From positions 48,993,337-49,057,336 of the forward strand of contig CM055106.1 in NCBI GenBank assembly GCA_029204225.1: 64,000 nt of DNA. Direction: 5' to 3'. The notes under the pieces are model-generated. The model saw only the letters and a list, made by a program, of their open reading frames with translations. It was not told the DNA's origin and did no database searches. The translations under genes and the position numbers were made by a program. The stretch is from Diphasiastrum complanatum. Taxonomy: Eukaryota > Streptophyta > Lycopodiopsida > Lycopodiales > Lycopodiaceae. Shown in pieces: positions 10,560-21,011 of the stretch; the first letter of the stretch is position 1; every line of letters starts with the position of its first letter.

Positions 10560-12243
10560 AATTGTAGTTTCTCACGCACAAAGTGATATTTTACCTCAAT
10601 ATGTTTTGTCCTAGCGTGAAAGATAGGATTCTTAGCCAATTGTATTCCACTTTGACCGTCACAGAAAATAACAATAGGATTTACCTGCTTCATGCCAATC
10701 TCACATAACAACTTACGTAGCCAAATAGCTTCCTAGGTAGCAGAACTTAACGCTTTATATTCGGCTTCTGTAGAAGAAAGAGAAATAGTATCTTGCTTCT
10801 TGCTAGACCATGAAAAACAACCGCTACCAAAATCTAGGGCATAACTTGTTGTTGACTTTCTATCATGTATACTTCCTACCCAATCAGCGTCAACATAACC
10901 CTGGCCAAGGTTAGGTGTACCTTTCACATACCTCAATATCTTTTTTGCAGCTTTCCAATGGTCCATAGTGGGTGATGACATGAATTGGCTAATCAAACTT
11001 ACAGCATAGCAGATATCAAGACGTGTAGTCGTAAGATATATCAAACTCCCAACTAGCTGACGAAATAGAGTAGCTTCAACATGTGCACTATCATCAATAC
11101 GAGATAATTTCTTACCAGCTTCGCAAGGGGTGATGGAAGGTTTGCACTCTGTCATGTGAAATCTCTCCAATACCTCATCCACGTACTTGTTTTGACATAA
11201 CCTGATATCACTGCCAATTTGCCATACTTCGATACCCAAGCAGTAGTGCATCAGATCTAAATCTGTCATCTCAAACTGCTTGCATAGGTTGGCTTTGATA
11301 GAACAAGTGAGGTTCTCATCATTGCCCATGATAATGATATCATCAACATAAAGTACATTCAAGGCAATGTTATCATCGTTTATGAGAACATAAAGGTTTG
11401 GATTTGAATTTGTTCTTACAAACCCATGAGAAAGAAAGTAATTGTCAATGCGTCCATACGATGCGCGCGACGCTTGCTTAAGGCTATAAAGTGTTTTGTG
11501 TAGTTTACATACCTTCTGTTCTTGCCCTTTTGCCATGAAGCCCTGTGTTGGACCATGTAAACTTCTTCCTCTAAGTCACCATTCAAAAATGCGGACTTCA
11601 CATCCATTTGATGGATCTTCCACCCAAAATGAGATGCTAGGGCAATGATAAGGCTAGCGTAGTCCACTTAGCCATTGGAGCAAATGTTACTTCATAGTCA
11701 ATTCCTTTGCTTTGCTCATAACCCTTCACTACTAGGCGTGCCTTATGCTTTGCTATCGTGCCATCCGCATGAAACTTTGTTCTAAACACCCATTTGTTGT
11801 CAATGGGTTTCTTTCCAAGTGGTAGATCAACCAACTCCCATGTATCATGCGTGTGGATGGATTCTATCTCCTCTTCCATTGCCCTTTGCCACTCTTTGTG
11901 ATCTTTTGCCTCATCAAAGGTTGATGGCTCTTGACACTTCAAAATGTCACTCATTAGGGCATAGTTCACAAGATAACGATCAGGAAACTTCCTTTCCCGC
12001 GTTGATCTTCTCACTTCTCTTTGTGTGCTAGATCTTGGTTAATTTAGCTTTGCGTCTTTCATGATCTTTTCATACCATTTTGGTATCTTAGATTTAGGTG
12101 ATACACTACGTGGAGAGTATGTATCCCAAGGAGTGTCTAAGTAATGTCTCTTACTTCCAACCGGTTTCTCCTTTATTGCTCCTATTGGCAAGTACCTCTC
12201 CCTAGGCTCTTGAATAGGTGATGTCCTTTCATATTCACCCTCT
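10560..12243 (-). pseudogene. Copia reverse transcriptase and RNase H (broken)
   Basis: On the minus strand a hinge region (RRSTRERKFPDRYLVNYALM) leads into RT: KKPIDNKWVFRTKFHADGTI, KARLVVKGYEQSKGIDYEVT, then a frameshift to HFGWKIHQMDVKSAFLNGDL and a further shift to KLHKTLYSLKQASRASYGRI. VLYVDDIII, with the catalytic Asp pair, is at about 11360-11335. RNase H follows with DADWVGSIHDRKSTTSYALD, SSKKQDTISLSSTEAEYKAL, one stop at about 10733, then GIQLAKNPIFHARTKHIEVK toward the polypurine tract. All core motifs are still legible; at least three frame breaks prevent expression. Confidence 0.9.
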
Positions 12244-13051
12244 CAACTCTCGTCTTCACGTGCATCATCTTGTGGAGCGTCTTCTTCATCTTCTTCTTCC
12301 AAAATTGTGGGAAGTCTTTTGATGTCGTGTTCCTTGCAAAAGTCCTCAAAATCATCAGATTTGTATTCGTCCCCTCTATCAGATCTTAGCACTTTGATGC
12401 GTGCATCCAGTTGGTTCTCTACCAAAGTCTTGAACTCGTTGAAGTGAGTAAAAGCGTCAGATTTCTTCTTCAAAAAATAAGTCCATGTCCTCCTAGAGTA
12501 ATCATCTATGAAGTCATAAAATAATATGCTTTCCCCAACGACATGGTCTTCATTGGGCTGCACAGGTCGCTGTGAATAAGTTCCAACGGTTTCTTAGCTC
12601 TTGCAGCTCCACCTTTCTTGAATGTCTCCCTGTGATGCTTTCCCATTACGCATCCTTCACATATTGCATGATGATCATCCTGCAATGTTGGTAACCCTAT
12701 TACCATCTTCAGCTTCACCATCAATCTCAAGCTCCCATAGTTCAAATGACCAAGTCTTCTGTGCCACAACTCAGATTGAGATGCTATTGAGATAGCCAAA
12801 CCATATTCTCCTGGTTTTGCAGCATCCAATTTATAAAGGCCACAGTTACTATCTCTATAACCTTTCGCCACCACTTTATGATTGTGGTTCATATCCCTCA
12901 TAAGGCATCCATCCTTGACAAATTCAACCTTAAGATGTTGATTTTCCATTATACCAATAGAAAGCAGACTCTTTTTGAGTCCAGGAAGATAAAGCACATT
13001 AGGGATGTTCTTGATTTTACCATCAGAAAACTGCACAGGTACATTGCCCAC
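12243..13051 (-). pseudogene. Copia integrase (internally deleted)
   Basis: The pre-integrase zinc-binding domain is intact: ELWHRRLGHLNYGSLRLM, followed by a CEGCVMGKHHRETF pair of cysteines at about 12800-12620. The catalytic core begins at about 12590 with [14 protein letters not shown], where the HSDL Asp is visible. After a frame break near 12540 it continues with [20 protein letters not shown] and [18 protein letters not shown], where the second catalytic Asp is visible. After KEHDIKR at about 12310 the sequence jumps to an acidic stretch ([20 protein letters not shown]), so the block carrying the catalytic Glu and the integrase C-terminus are deleted. Without that Glu it could not have integrated DNA. 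Confidence 0.85.
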
Positions 13052-14085
13052 ACCCTGTATTTGGCATCCTCTCCATTGACTTGAGTGACCTTATCCCCAT
13101 CATGGATTGGTGAGAATTTCTCAAACCAATCACGTTTCCTGGTCATGTGCCTTGTGGCGCCTGAATCTATGAACCATCTGGCACCATCATCAACTTGGGA
13201 TGCCAATGCTGATGAGAAGACACTTGTCTCGTCATCTTTTCCATCATCTTCGGCAATGTTGCCTGGTTGAGTCACTTTTCCCGCTTTTATGTCCGCTTTC
13301 TTCTTGTAACATTCGCGTGCCCAATGACCCAGTTTGTGGCAATAGTAACATTTGTCTTTCTTCTTCTTTTTCTCTTTTGATGACGACTCTCCCTCGTCAT
13401 CATCATCCTTGGATTTCTTGGGAATCCTTTTCCATCCTTTCTGCTTGCCTTTGGCAAGCAAGGCTTGATCCTCTTGTGGGGTTTGCCTTGACTTCACCAC
13501 TTCGCGACGCTGCTCTTCCTACAACATGATTCCGTGGAAGTCTTCAAAAGTAGGCAATCTCTCCCTCGAAGCAATGTCGCTCACAAACATCTGTAGCCCT
13601 TCCGAGACACCGCTCATTGTGGTATGTACCAATTCAACGTCCCTAATTGGTTCTCCGATTGCCACAAGTTCATCTCTCAGCTCCTTTATCCTGGTGAAGA
13701 AAGATCCCACTGATTCACTTTCTTCCATCCTTACTGCATTCAATCTCGACTTCAAGAACATGGCCCGAGCTGGATTGCAAGTTTGAAATTGCATTTTAAG
13801 AGCTTCCCAAGCTCCCCTAGCCGTCGTGGCATCACTTATATGAGTGATCACATGGTCTTTCACTGAAAGGTTGATCAAGGACAATGCTCTCTATGCCTTT
13901 TTATCAAAGGCCCTCATATCACCAGGAGTGGTATTTGGCCGAACTTCAATACCTGCCACGATCTCCCATAACTCTTTCTCCATCAAAATGTTTTTCATTT
14001 TGAATTTCCAGATGTTGTAGTTAGAAGCCTCATCAAGTTTGCTTGCATCGCCCAAAATTGCCTCATTGATGTTTGCCATTTTCAA
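12949..14085 (-). pseudogene. Copia gag with zinc knuckle and protease (broken)
   Basis: The gag start at 14085 reads MKMANINEAILGDASKLDEA then NYNIWKFKMKNILMEKELWE. After one TAG near 13886 it continues with ISDATTARGAWEALKMQFQT, the UBN2-type gag domain. Basic linker sequence leads to a CCHC zinc knuckle, CYYCHKLGHWARECYKKK, at about 13355-13300, and the aspartic protease motif WFIDSGATRHMT at about 13180-13145. These parts would package element RNA and process the polyprotein. A frame break near 13500 and the internal stop make it non-functional. Confidence 0.88.
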
Positions 14086-14099
14086 ACTGCTTGAAACTC

Positions 14100-15329
14100 C
14101 ACTTGTAGGCTATAAAGTGTATGTCGAAGCCAACCGTGATGTCAGAAATAAAAAATAATGACCTGCGATTTTTGGCTCACCAGGCCACCCGCTGCTCTTT
14201 CACCAAATTGAAAGCCAAACTGGCGTCACTTTCCAAAATGCTTCTCGTCACCAACTCCCAGCTACCTGCCCAATGGAATGGTGGAATCACTTCTGGCATG
14301 CTCCGAACACTTTCTCCACAGTAATCACTCTATTTTGGCATACCGTACTTGCAGGTACAGTCAGGGTGCCCTTCGTTTGGAGGCCATAGCCTTTTATTTG
14401 GCCAAAATAGGCTAAAGGAGGTGAAAATAAGGGCAACTTGGGTTTTTGAACTGTTTCTTCAGTGTGAAGAAACTTCACCTTTCACAAAACTTGGGATCCA
14501 ACAATTTTCTCACTTTGAAAATTTTTAATGAAAAGAAGGGTGCCTTTGCCCTTCAGATCTTCAGGACCCTTTCAAAGCCCATCTAAGGGTGATCCTCAAT
14601 CCTGCGGCTCTCACTCGCTCTCCCTCTTGCAATCTCTACCGTGGATGTAAACTCCATGAGATCTGACGAATACAACTGCTTCTGTGCAATGATCCCCACA
14701 CTTATATCCGTGGGCCCCTTCCAAACGCTATAAGCCTCTCCTCCTTACCACGCGCGACTCTCCCTTCTCTACCAGTGATGACAGCCCCAAGCCCTCACTC
14801 ACAAGCAATGGAGGTTTTGTTTGCTTCACTCCAGCTCGCTGGCTGATCCACGGCCACCCACGGCCTCTCCACACATCCGCAACAGTAGCATGGCGCCCAC
14901 TCCTAGCTCTTCACAGCTTCAAAAATGAATTTGTGTTGTGAGAGAACTGCTTTTTCCCTTCCTGAAACCCTAACTGTCAAAAAAGAAGATGTTTTTGGGC
15001 TTTATCTGATCTTCTTGAGAATCTATCTGAGCATCTACCTATCCCTCTGAGGTTGCCCTACAGCAAGCAATATTCTGCTCTAAACCGCTCTTCAAGCGAT
15101 GTTCGATTGGATTCAAACCAATCACAAACGCCAAGCAACCCTTCAGAAGGATTTTCAGCTTCAATCTTTGCTTGCCCTCTGATCTAGCTGACAATCTTCT
15201 GCCTCTGAATCTTCTTACAATTTTGAGCTAATTCACGAATCTCCACAGACTCAATTTTGTGCTTCCTAATCAACAAACCGTCGTGAATTTGCAGCTCTCT
15301 GTTATTGTTTGGTGATTCTTGAAACCAAG
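14100..15329 (-). other. Unusually long leader of the copia element
   Basis: About 1.2 kb separates the primer-binding site from the gag start; typical copia leaders are far shorter. No protein is legible. The sequence is richer in C and T than its surroundings, with words such as TCTCACTCGCTCTCCCTC, and may contain an older insertion or captured host sequence. Confidence 0.5.
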
Positions 15330-15342
15330 GGCTCTGATACTA
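15330..15342 (-). other. Primer-binding site of minus-strand copia element
   Basis: The minus strand reads TAGTATCAGAGCC, one mismatch from the standard TGGTATCAGAGCC, directly inside the right-hand LTR. This fixes the element's orientation. Confidence 0.85.
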
Positions 15343-15343
15343 A

Positions 15344-15592
15344 GTTAGGAAACACAGTTTAAACAGCCGACCGGATCAATCACCACAGCACAACTCAAGT
15401 GCAACAAGACAAGACCACAGAATAGCTCACCTCAAACTGTATATTCAACTACTCAGTAAGTACAAAGATAAAGTTACTTAAAAGCACTCAAAGGGCTCGT
15501 AAAAGAAAGACGGCCCGATAATTCTAGAACTAAGCACACGTGGTGCCGTCAAAATAAGAAAGCACTGTATAAGTCGATCATTGCTATTTTAA
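15344..15592 (-). repeat. 5' LTR of minus-strand copia element
   Basis: Partner of 10096-10343. Read on the minus strand it begins TTAAAATAGC and ends TTTCCTAAC next to the primer-binding site. It carries a CACGTG-containing word (AAGCACACGTGG on the plus strand). Confidence 0.85.
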
Positions 15593-15599
15593 TTTCCTC

Positions 15600-16600
15600 T
15601 TCCTTGATGCTAACCATGTATCGTCTTACCACGCAAAAACATGAGGATAGAGATGATCTTTGTACTACCAGGCAAGTTGTGCATGGAAAAGTGGCTATTC
15701 CAGCGATCGAGCCACGACAGTACAACATTTGGATGTCGGTTCTTCTTTTCACCGAAAAAGAATTCCGGATTAAACATAGGATAAAGGAGAGCAGACCACG
15801 AGTGCGTAGAAGAACGCCACTCTTGCTCGGCCGCAAAGCATGCTTAGTGCATGCTTAGCGTGCATAGGGTACAATAGGGTCCATGTCATACTAAAGAAGA
15901 AGACAAAGGAAAAATGACAAGGGCTTCACAACAAAGTGGCTTAGGAAGCTTGAAACTACTACTTAAGGAGACTAGGCCACAATTAAGCACCTCAATGGTG
16001 AGGATGTAGTCTTTACCTCCTATCCCACCACACCTTTTCCTTCCTTTTTGGCCTAACTGGAGCTCATTCACCAACCAAACCGCTTTTTGGGCTGTTAGGG
16101 GTAATTGCTCCCAAGGGCCAATGTCAGGGAGTGTGCGTTTATAATTGGGATACGACATGAGATTGAATGGAAGAAAATCTGGAATTGGGGGAGATGTTGG
16201 AGCATGAGGAAATGCAGGGGGAGGTGATTGTGGGATGATAGGAGGTGATTGCGGTATGATAGGGGGTGAATGTGGTGGTGACCGAATGCGTGTCGGAGAC
16301 GTGTGGAGTGGATTAGGTGTTATGATGGTGGATGTGGTCTGTTTTAATAATTGTAATGCAAAATCGTCTACATTGACTGCAGAGTCAAGTAGGGTGGAAG
16401 AATGTATAGGTGAGGATTATGGAATCAAAGCCCATGTTAAATGTGAATGAAGGGGTGGATGTGGTAGTAAATGGTGGGGGTAGTGGTGGAAGGGTAGTTG
16501 TGTTAGTAGGTAATGAAACCAGAATGGCTGAAGTTACCTGAGTGGATAGAACCATGCCTACTGAACCAGAACTGGAAGCGCTAGCATCCAAGGAGCCCGC
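15600..16600. other. Non-coding or fully decayed sequence
   Basis: Short open frames only. At about 16190-16310 there are repeats of the word GG(A/T)GATTG(T/C)GG and GGTGATTG. It may be the distal end of the gypsy element whose extra gene lies just to the right. Confidence 0.3.
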
Positions 16601-16621
16601 TGCTGCAACTACTGCTTGTCT

Positions 16622-17552
16622 TCATTGTTGGGCTTGTTGGAGTAGAGTCTCCTGCTGCGCTATAACCTCCTTTGAGACTTGAGAAGATTTCAAGCTTTCT
16701 CCAGATTCAGAATACTTTGTCCCTTTATCACTGGATAAGATATCAGGGGAGATGGCATCGTCCATGCTTACAACCTTACCCTTCTGCTTCTTCGTGAGAG
16801 GTGTAGGTGAGGCAGGTTCTGCTAATACATGTGGGGTGGCCCTCTTATTTGTGTTAGGATAGACTTCCTCTAGCTCTTTCAGTACAACGACCATTTGTTG
16901 TCCTAGATGTTGTGTGACCAACATGTGCAAAACATAGCCACACTTGGTAGGGGATGTTTTGGCTTTCAAGGCCGGCAACTTTCTCTGTCCACTTGTAATT
17001 GTTGGTTGGATCATCCATGGTCATAGTAAATGAAAATAGATCGCTTGGTGGGGTGCAATCCATCTTGACGATGTGTACCTCCACCATGTGCACGAGAATT
17101 TCTACGGTTGCCCGGAGCTTAGAATCCTTGATCAACTTGATGGATATGTCGTCATTGATCTACGTAATGGTTTTTCCATCATCTTGCAGGAACTTCATGA
17201 AATATTTTAAATCATAACTGGTTCCTCTGCCGTGAATCGTCTCTCCCAGATTTGGGAATCCTATGCGTTGTAAGCATTCTGGGGAGATGTCGATTATGGT
17301 GTAACTGCCATCCTTGGAGGTGAGCTTGAAGGAAAAGAACATTTCTGAATATGTGGAATAGGCCGCTCGGACCAGACTCTCATTCTGCTGATCAATGAAA
17401 TGGGTGAGATCAAAGCCAATGTTTGTTAATAGATCTTTGGCCAAATTCAGCAGTGTAGGATAATTCTTGATATAAATCAGTGATAAATCATCCGAAAAGG
17501 GTTTGGGGACCTTACGACGATGCAATGAGAGTGATGAGTCTTTGGAAGTCAT
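16622..17552 (-). pseudogene. Extra downstream ORF of a Tat-like gypsy element, unknown function
   Basis: Starting at ATG 17552, about 310 codons run leftward with one stop near 17160 and one frameshift near 17000. The product begins MTSKDSSLSLHRRKVPKPF and contains PTLLNLAKDLLTNIGFDL, IDQQNESLVRAAYSTYSEMF and YTIIDISPECLQRIGFPN. After the shift it continues with KTSPTKCGYVLHMLVTQHLG and a Pro/Ser/Lys-rich tail ending QQAQQ. I do not recognise a domain and see no membrane segment. It lies on the same strand as, and downstream of, a gypsy integrase, where plant Tat and Athila elements carry additional ORFs. A TATATATA box lies 111 bases upstream of the ATG. Assignment to the element is inference from position. 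Confidence 0.5.
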
Positions 17553-17662
17553 GATGGCATTAATTCTAGATAGTGTTGGAGATGTTGAAATTTTTGAAAT
17601 TTTTTAGCATAAACTCTCTTGTAAAAATCTAGAATGAACTTGTGGAGGGAATGGGTGAGGCC

Positions 17663-17670
17663 TATATATA
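17663..17670 (-). promoter_or_regulatory. TATA-like box upstream of the extra ORF
   Basis: TATATATA followed on the minus strand by GGCC and pyrimidine-rich sequence, 111 bases before the ATG at 17552. Spacing and context fit a core promoter that could make a subgenomic transcript of the extra ORF. Confidence 0.45.
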
Positions 17671-17689
17671 AACTTTTTTGGACAGGAAT

Positions 17690-18240
17690 TCGTAACTTCA
17701 CTCAGTAATCGTCCTCAGTGCTCATGATTTCTCAGTGAGGTTCGCGAATTTTGAGGCACTATTCTGAGGGCCAATGAGTTCTTGTAAATGATTTTTTTGT
17801 ACAAAAATGAGTAAAAATGGCTAATAGTACAAAAATTGGTTTGATCAAAATTCACGGATTTGAAAGAGAAATTGTGGAGGTGATTTTAAGGCTCAGCAAA
17901 TTATCTTTGAATTATAACAGTGAGCATCTGATGCAAAAACTAATTTTTTTTTATTTATGAAAAGTTTGACTCTAAGATAGAATTCATGGAGGTAATAAAT
18001 GAAGCGTTCATACTAAAAATGGGTCTGGGCGAATTCTATCTAATGCGATTGTGAAACAAAATCTCAGTAAAAAGAATGATTCTTGTGGTTGCATAGAAAA
18101 AGACTGATTGTATCACTTATCTGATGATATTTTGATATTCTGAAACAAGAAAACACACCAACAAAATTGTTGAAAAGGCAAGCAGGCAGTAAACAGAATT
18201 AAAGAATAAAATTTAGGAAATAAAACAACTAATATATATC
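17690..18240 (-). repeat. Spacer with GAATTCTATC-type repeated motifs
   Basis: Between integrase and the extra ORF, the words AGAATTCATGGAGG and CGAATTCTATCTAAT occur at about 17983 and 18030, with a related GAATTC at 17691. The same motif recurs in the element's leader at 20260-20760. Confidence 0.5.
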
Positions 18241-18299
18241 AAGATAAAAACATGGCTCATTGTACTTTCTAGGTCTACTCTCATTGACCACAATGTCTA

Positions 18300-19720
18300 A
18301 AATATCGCCTTGTAGGGTTTGGAGTTGTACGTAACCAAAGGCAAATATTTTTTGGATTACATAAGGTCCTTGGCCAGAAATTTTAGTTAAGGTTTGGCTT
18401 GGCATAAGAGGACCTTATCTTTGACTTGAAGCTCTTTGAGTATTAAGGATCGATCATGCCATGTCTTTTGTCGATGTTTGTGGACCTGTTGGGCATGGAT
18501 GCTGATTCGGCGAGTCTCAAAGAGTTGTTCAAGGTGGAATAATCTATTAGCTAGAATCTGTCAATGATTTATCTCGAGATTATAGGCTACTCGTAGGGAT
18601 GGAATATCGAATTTCACAAGCATGCTGGAAAAGAGTTAGTAGACCTGTGGCTCTCTTCGGGGTAGTGCGATAGGCCCATAGAGCAGTGTGAAGTTTTAGT
18701 TTCCAATCAGATCGGCTAGACTCGACGGTCTTGGTTAGAACACCAAATAATATTTTGTTGGTGGATTCTACTTGGCCATTGGATGGTGGATAATACGAGG
18801 AACTTTTGCGATGTACCACAAACAATTTTGAAAGCAAATATGCTATGAGAGAGTTAAGGAAATGTGTATCCCTATCGCTAATAAGTTCTAGGGGGCAACC
18901 GAAATGAACGATAACATGTTCATAGAGAAATTTTGAGGTAGCACAAGTGTCAGCATTGCGAACAGCTCTAGCTTCAGTCTATTTGGTACAGTAGTCCGTG
19001 GCTACTACAATATATCTTGATTGAGTGTGTCTAACAGTAGGACTAATCGGTCCAACATAATCAATTTCCCATTTCTAGAAAGCTTGATCAGTTGTGACAG
19101 AGTGTAAAGGCATGTAGTCGGTCTTTTGAAATCGTTTTGTTCTTTGACAAACATCACAGGCCTTAGTGTAGGTGTGCATATCCTTAAAAAGAGTTGGCCA
19201 CCAAAATCCAGCCAAGAAGATTTTCTTGACAGTCATTTCAGAAGAGAAATGACCTGCTCCGACACCTTCATGAGTTAGGGAGATAACATAAAGTATTTCA
19301 CCTTCAGTAAGACAACGTTGGATAATTCCATCTAACCCTTGCTTGTAAAGTTGGCCTACAATTAACGTATAAGGTTTGGTTTTGAGGACCAATGCACGTT
19401 GTTCGGGTTTAGATAAGGATGGGTCCATCTCCCCTGAAGTTAAATATTCTGTGATATCCTTGGCCCAAATGGGTGTAGAGTCAACTTGAAATAAGATGGC
19501 ATCAGGTAAATCATCGTTGACGCCTTGATCTGGAGTTGGAAGGTTAGGAATTCAAGATAGATAATCTACTAAAAAATGTTGAACTCCCTTTCGAACCACG
19601 ATCCTAAACTCAAATTCTCGCAGTAATAGGATCCATCGAGTAATACGACCAACAATCACTTTATAGATTAATCGTGCTTTATTGGCGAAGAATGCAGTCC
19701 AACCAAGAACGATTTGATAG
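18300..19720 (-). pseudogene. Tat-like gypsy RNase H tail and integrase
   Basis: On the minus strand about 19690-19550 reads RITRWILLLREFEFRIVVRK then GVQHFLVDYLS, the C-terminal end of RNase H. The integrase zinc-binding domain follows at 19290-19090: HEGVGAGHFSSEMTVKKIF, then FWWPTLFKDMHTYTKACDVC. The core has WEIDYVGPISP (first Asp, about 19060), ELISDRDTHFLNS (second Asp, about 18890) and SSYYPPSNGQVESTNK (catalytic Glu, about 18770). All three catalytic residues are legible, but stops break the frame. The SxYYPxxNGQVESTNK form is the one I associate with Tat/Athila-type elements. Reverse transcriptase is missing between here and gag. Confidence 0.8.
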
Positions 19721-19841
19721 CCATATGTTTGGTGATATTTTTGTCAACACATTCTACTTTGAGACATTTAAAATGCTCAATGTAGTTTTGAATCGACTCT
19801 TCGCTACGCATCTTAATATGGGTGATTTGGATGAATGGGCT

Positions 19842-20144
19842 CTAAGTCAGTTTAGACGGTTTGAAACGCTTGATGAGAGCATCCTTGAGAGTAGTCCAGG
19901 AAGCAAGATCAGGAGCTTCAAGGTTGAGATACCACTCTTTGGCTGTTCCATAGAGTACCATCAAAAATAGTCGGAGCTTTTCAGTTTCAGAGGTATCTCC
20001 ATAGAAACGGCATGCATTATCAAAGTCTTCAAGAAATTGAACTAGGTCAGATTCTCCATCGTACTTTGGTGCATCTATACGTGGAATTTTGTATTTTAGT
20101 CGTGGAGGAGCAGAATTGGAAGATTTAGCACAATCTTGAGACAT
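19842..20144 (-). pseudogene. Tat-like gypsy gag fragment (copy 1)
   Basis: Starts at ATG 20144 with MSQDCAKSSNSAPPRLK and continues with IPRIDAPKYDGESDLVQFLE, FYGDTSETEKLRLFLMVLYG and TAKEWYLNLEAPDLASWTTL, the retrotransposon gag capsid domain. It continues past the first stop toward SEESIQNYIEHFKCLKVECV before the deletion joint near 19720 that removes the rest of gag, protease and reverse transcriptase. A closely related gag lies on the plus strand at 40061-40715, so the family has at least two members here. Confidence 0.85.
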
Positions 20145-20199
20145 GATGCAGTATGAGGAGTAGAGTAATAGTACATATGATCAGGGCAGTACTGTACTT

Positions 20200-20995
20200 G
20201 GCCAAAAAAGGACAGTTTTTGTGCAAAATGGAGAAGTTTGGGCAAAAACTGGACTTTTGTGCTGTAATAGAATTCATGGACAATACTTGAAATCGTGGAC
20301 AGTCAAATGAATCAAACCATAGTACTCGTGAATTCTAACAAGGGGTGTTTTCTGTCAAAATACTGTTTTTTTAGGTTTTTTTGAATTTTTTTAAGGGATA
20401 GAATTCACAGAGGGTGTAGAGAAATTGTACTCATTGTGGGCAATTTCGTGGTATGGCTGGTGATTTCTGATATTGAGGTTTTGGTGACAGACAAGAGAAA
20501 TATTGAAAAAAGTGCTTTTTTGACAAAAAAAATGACTAAATCTTTGAGATAGAATTTGCGGAGCTGCTAGAGGACTGATCTTTGATAGATCTAGCCTCAA
20601 TGAAGCCAGCGATTTCTAAAACCAAGTTTTGGTTGAAAAACAATGGGCTTTAACAGTATAACAGGGTGTTTTCAAAAAATATGAGCAAGGTCAGAATTCA
20701 TGGAGGTGATAGAATGGAAAATCAGGGTCTATTATGGTTGTAGACAGCTCAGCAAATTTTGATATACCTGTTTGGTCGAAAAAAATGTCACTTGGATCAC
20801 TTCTTTCAAAGAAAATGCCCAAGTTGACACTTTTGTTGCTTCCCCCCGGCTTGATAGGTCGCTCAGCAGCTCGTTGAGGATCTGGAGAGAAGTCTCGTGC
20901 TACAGTGTGAAGAGAAAAAAACAAGCAAGCATACACACAAGCACGTGAGCGAGAAAACAAAAGACAAGGAAAGCTATCTAGAAAAAACTTAAAAA
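20200..20995 (-). other. Leader of the Tat-like gypsy element with repeated GAATTC motifs
   Basis: Non-coding leader between gag and primer-binding site. It carries diverged repeats roughly 65-150 bases apart: TAGAATTCATGGAC near 20268, GTGAATTCTAAC near 20331, TAGAATTCACAGAGG near 20400, TAGAATTTGCGG near 20550 and AGAATTCATGGAGG near 20694. Confidence 0.6.
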
Positions 20996-21011
20996 GCGAC
21001 AACGGTGCCAA
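20996..21011 (-). other. Primer-binding site, Asp-tRNA type
   Basis: The minus strand reads TTGGCACCGTTGTCGC. This is close to the TGGCGCCGTTGCCGGGG primer-binding site used by many plant gypsy elements and follows a CAACA LTR end. It shows that the 5' LTR lies to its right. Confidence 0.65.

Larger units (their letters stand above)
10096..15592 (-). mobile_element. Nearly full-length degenerate Ty1-copia retrotransposon
   Basis: Read on the minus strand the order is 5' LTR (15592-15344), primer-binding site, a long 1.2-kb leader, gag, protease, integrase, reverse transcriptase, RNase H, polypurine tract and 3' LTR (10343-10096). The order protease-integrase-RT-RNase H defines Ty1-copia. The coding part has several stops and frameshifts and an integrase deletion, so it is inactive. 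The two LTRs are still highly alike, which suggests a relatively recent insertion compared with the other retroelements here. I saw no matching target-site duplication. Confidence 0.9.
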
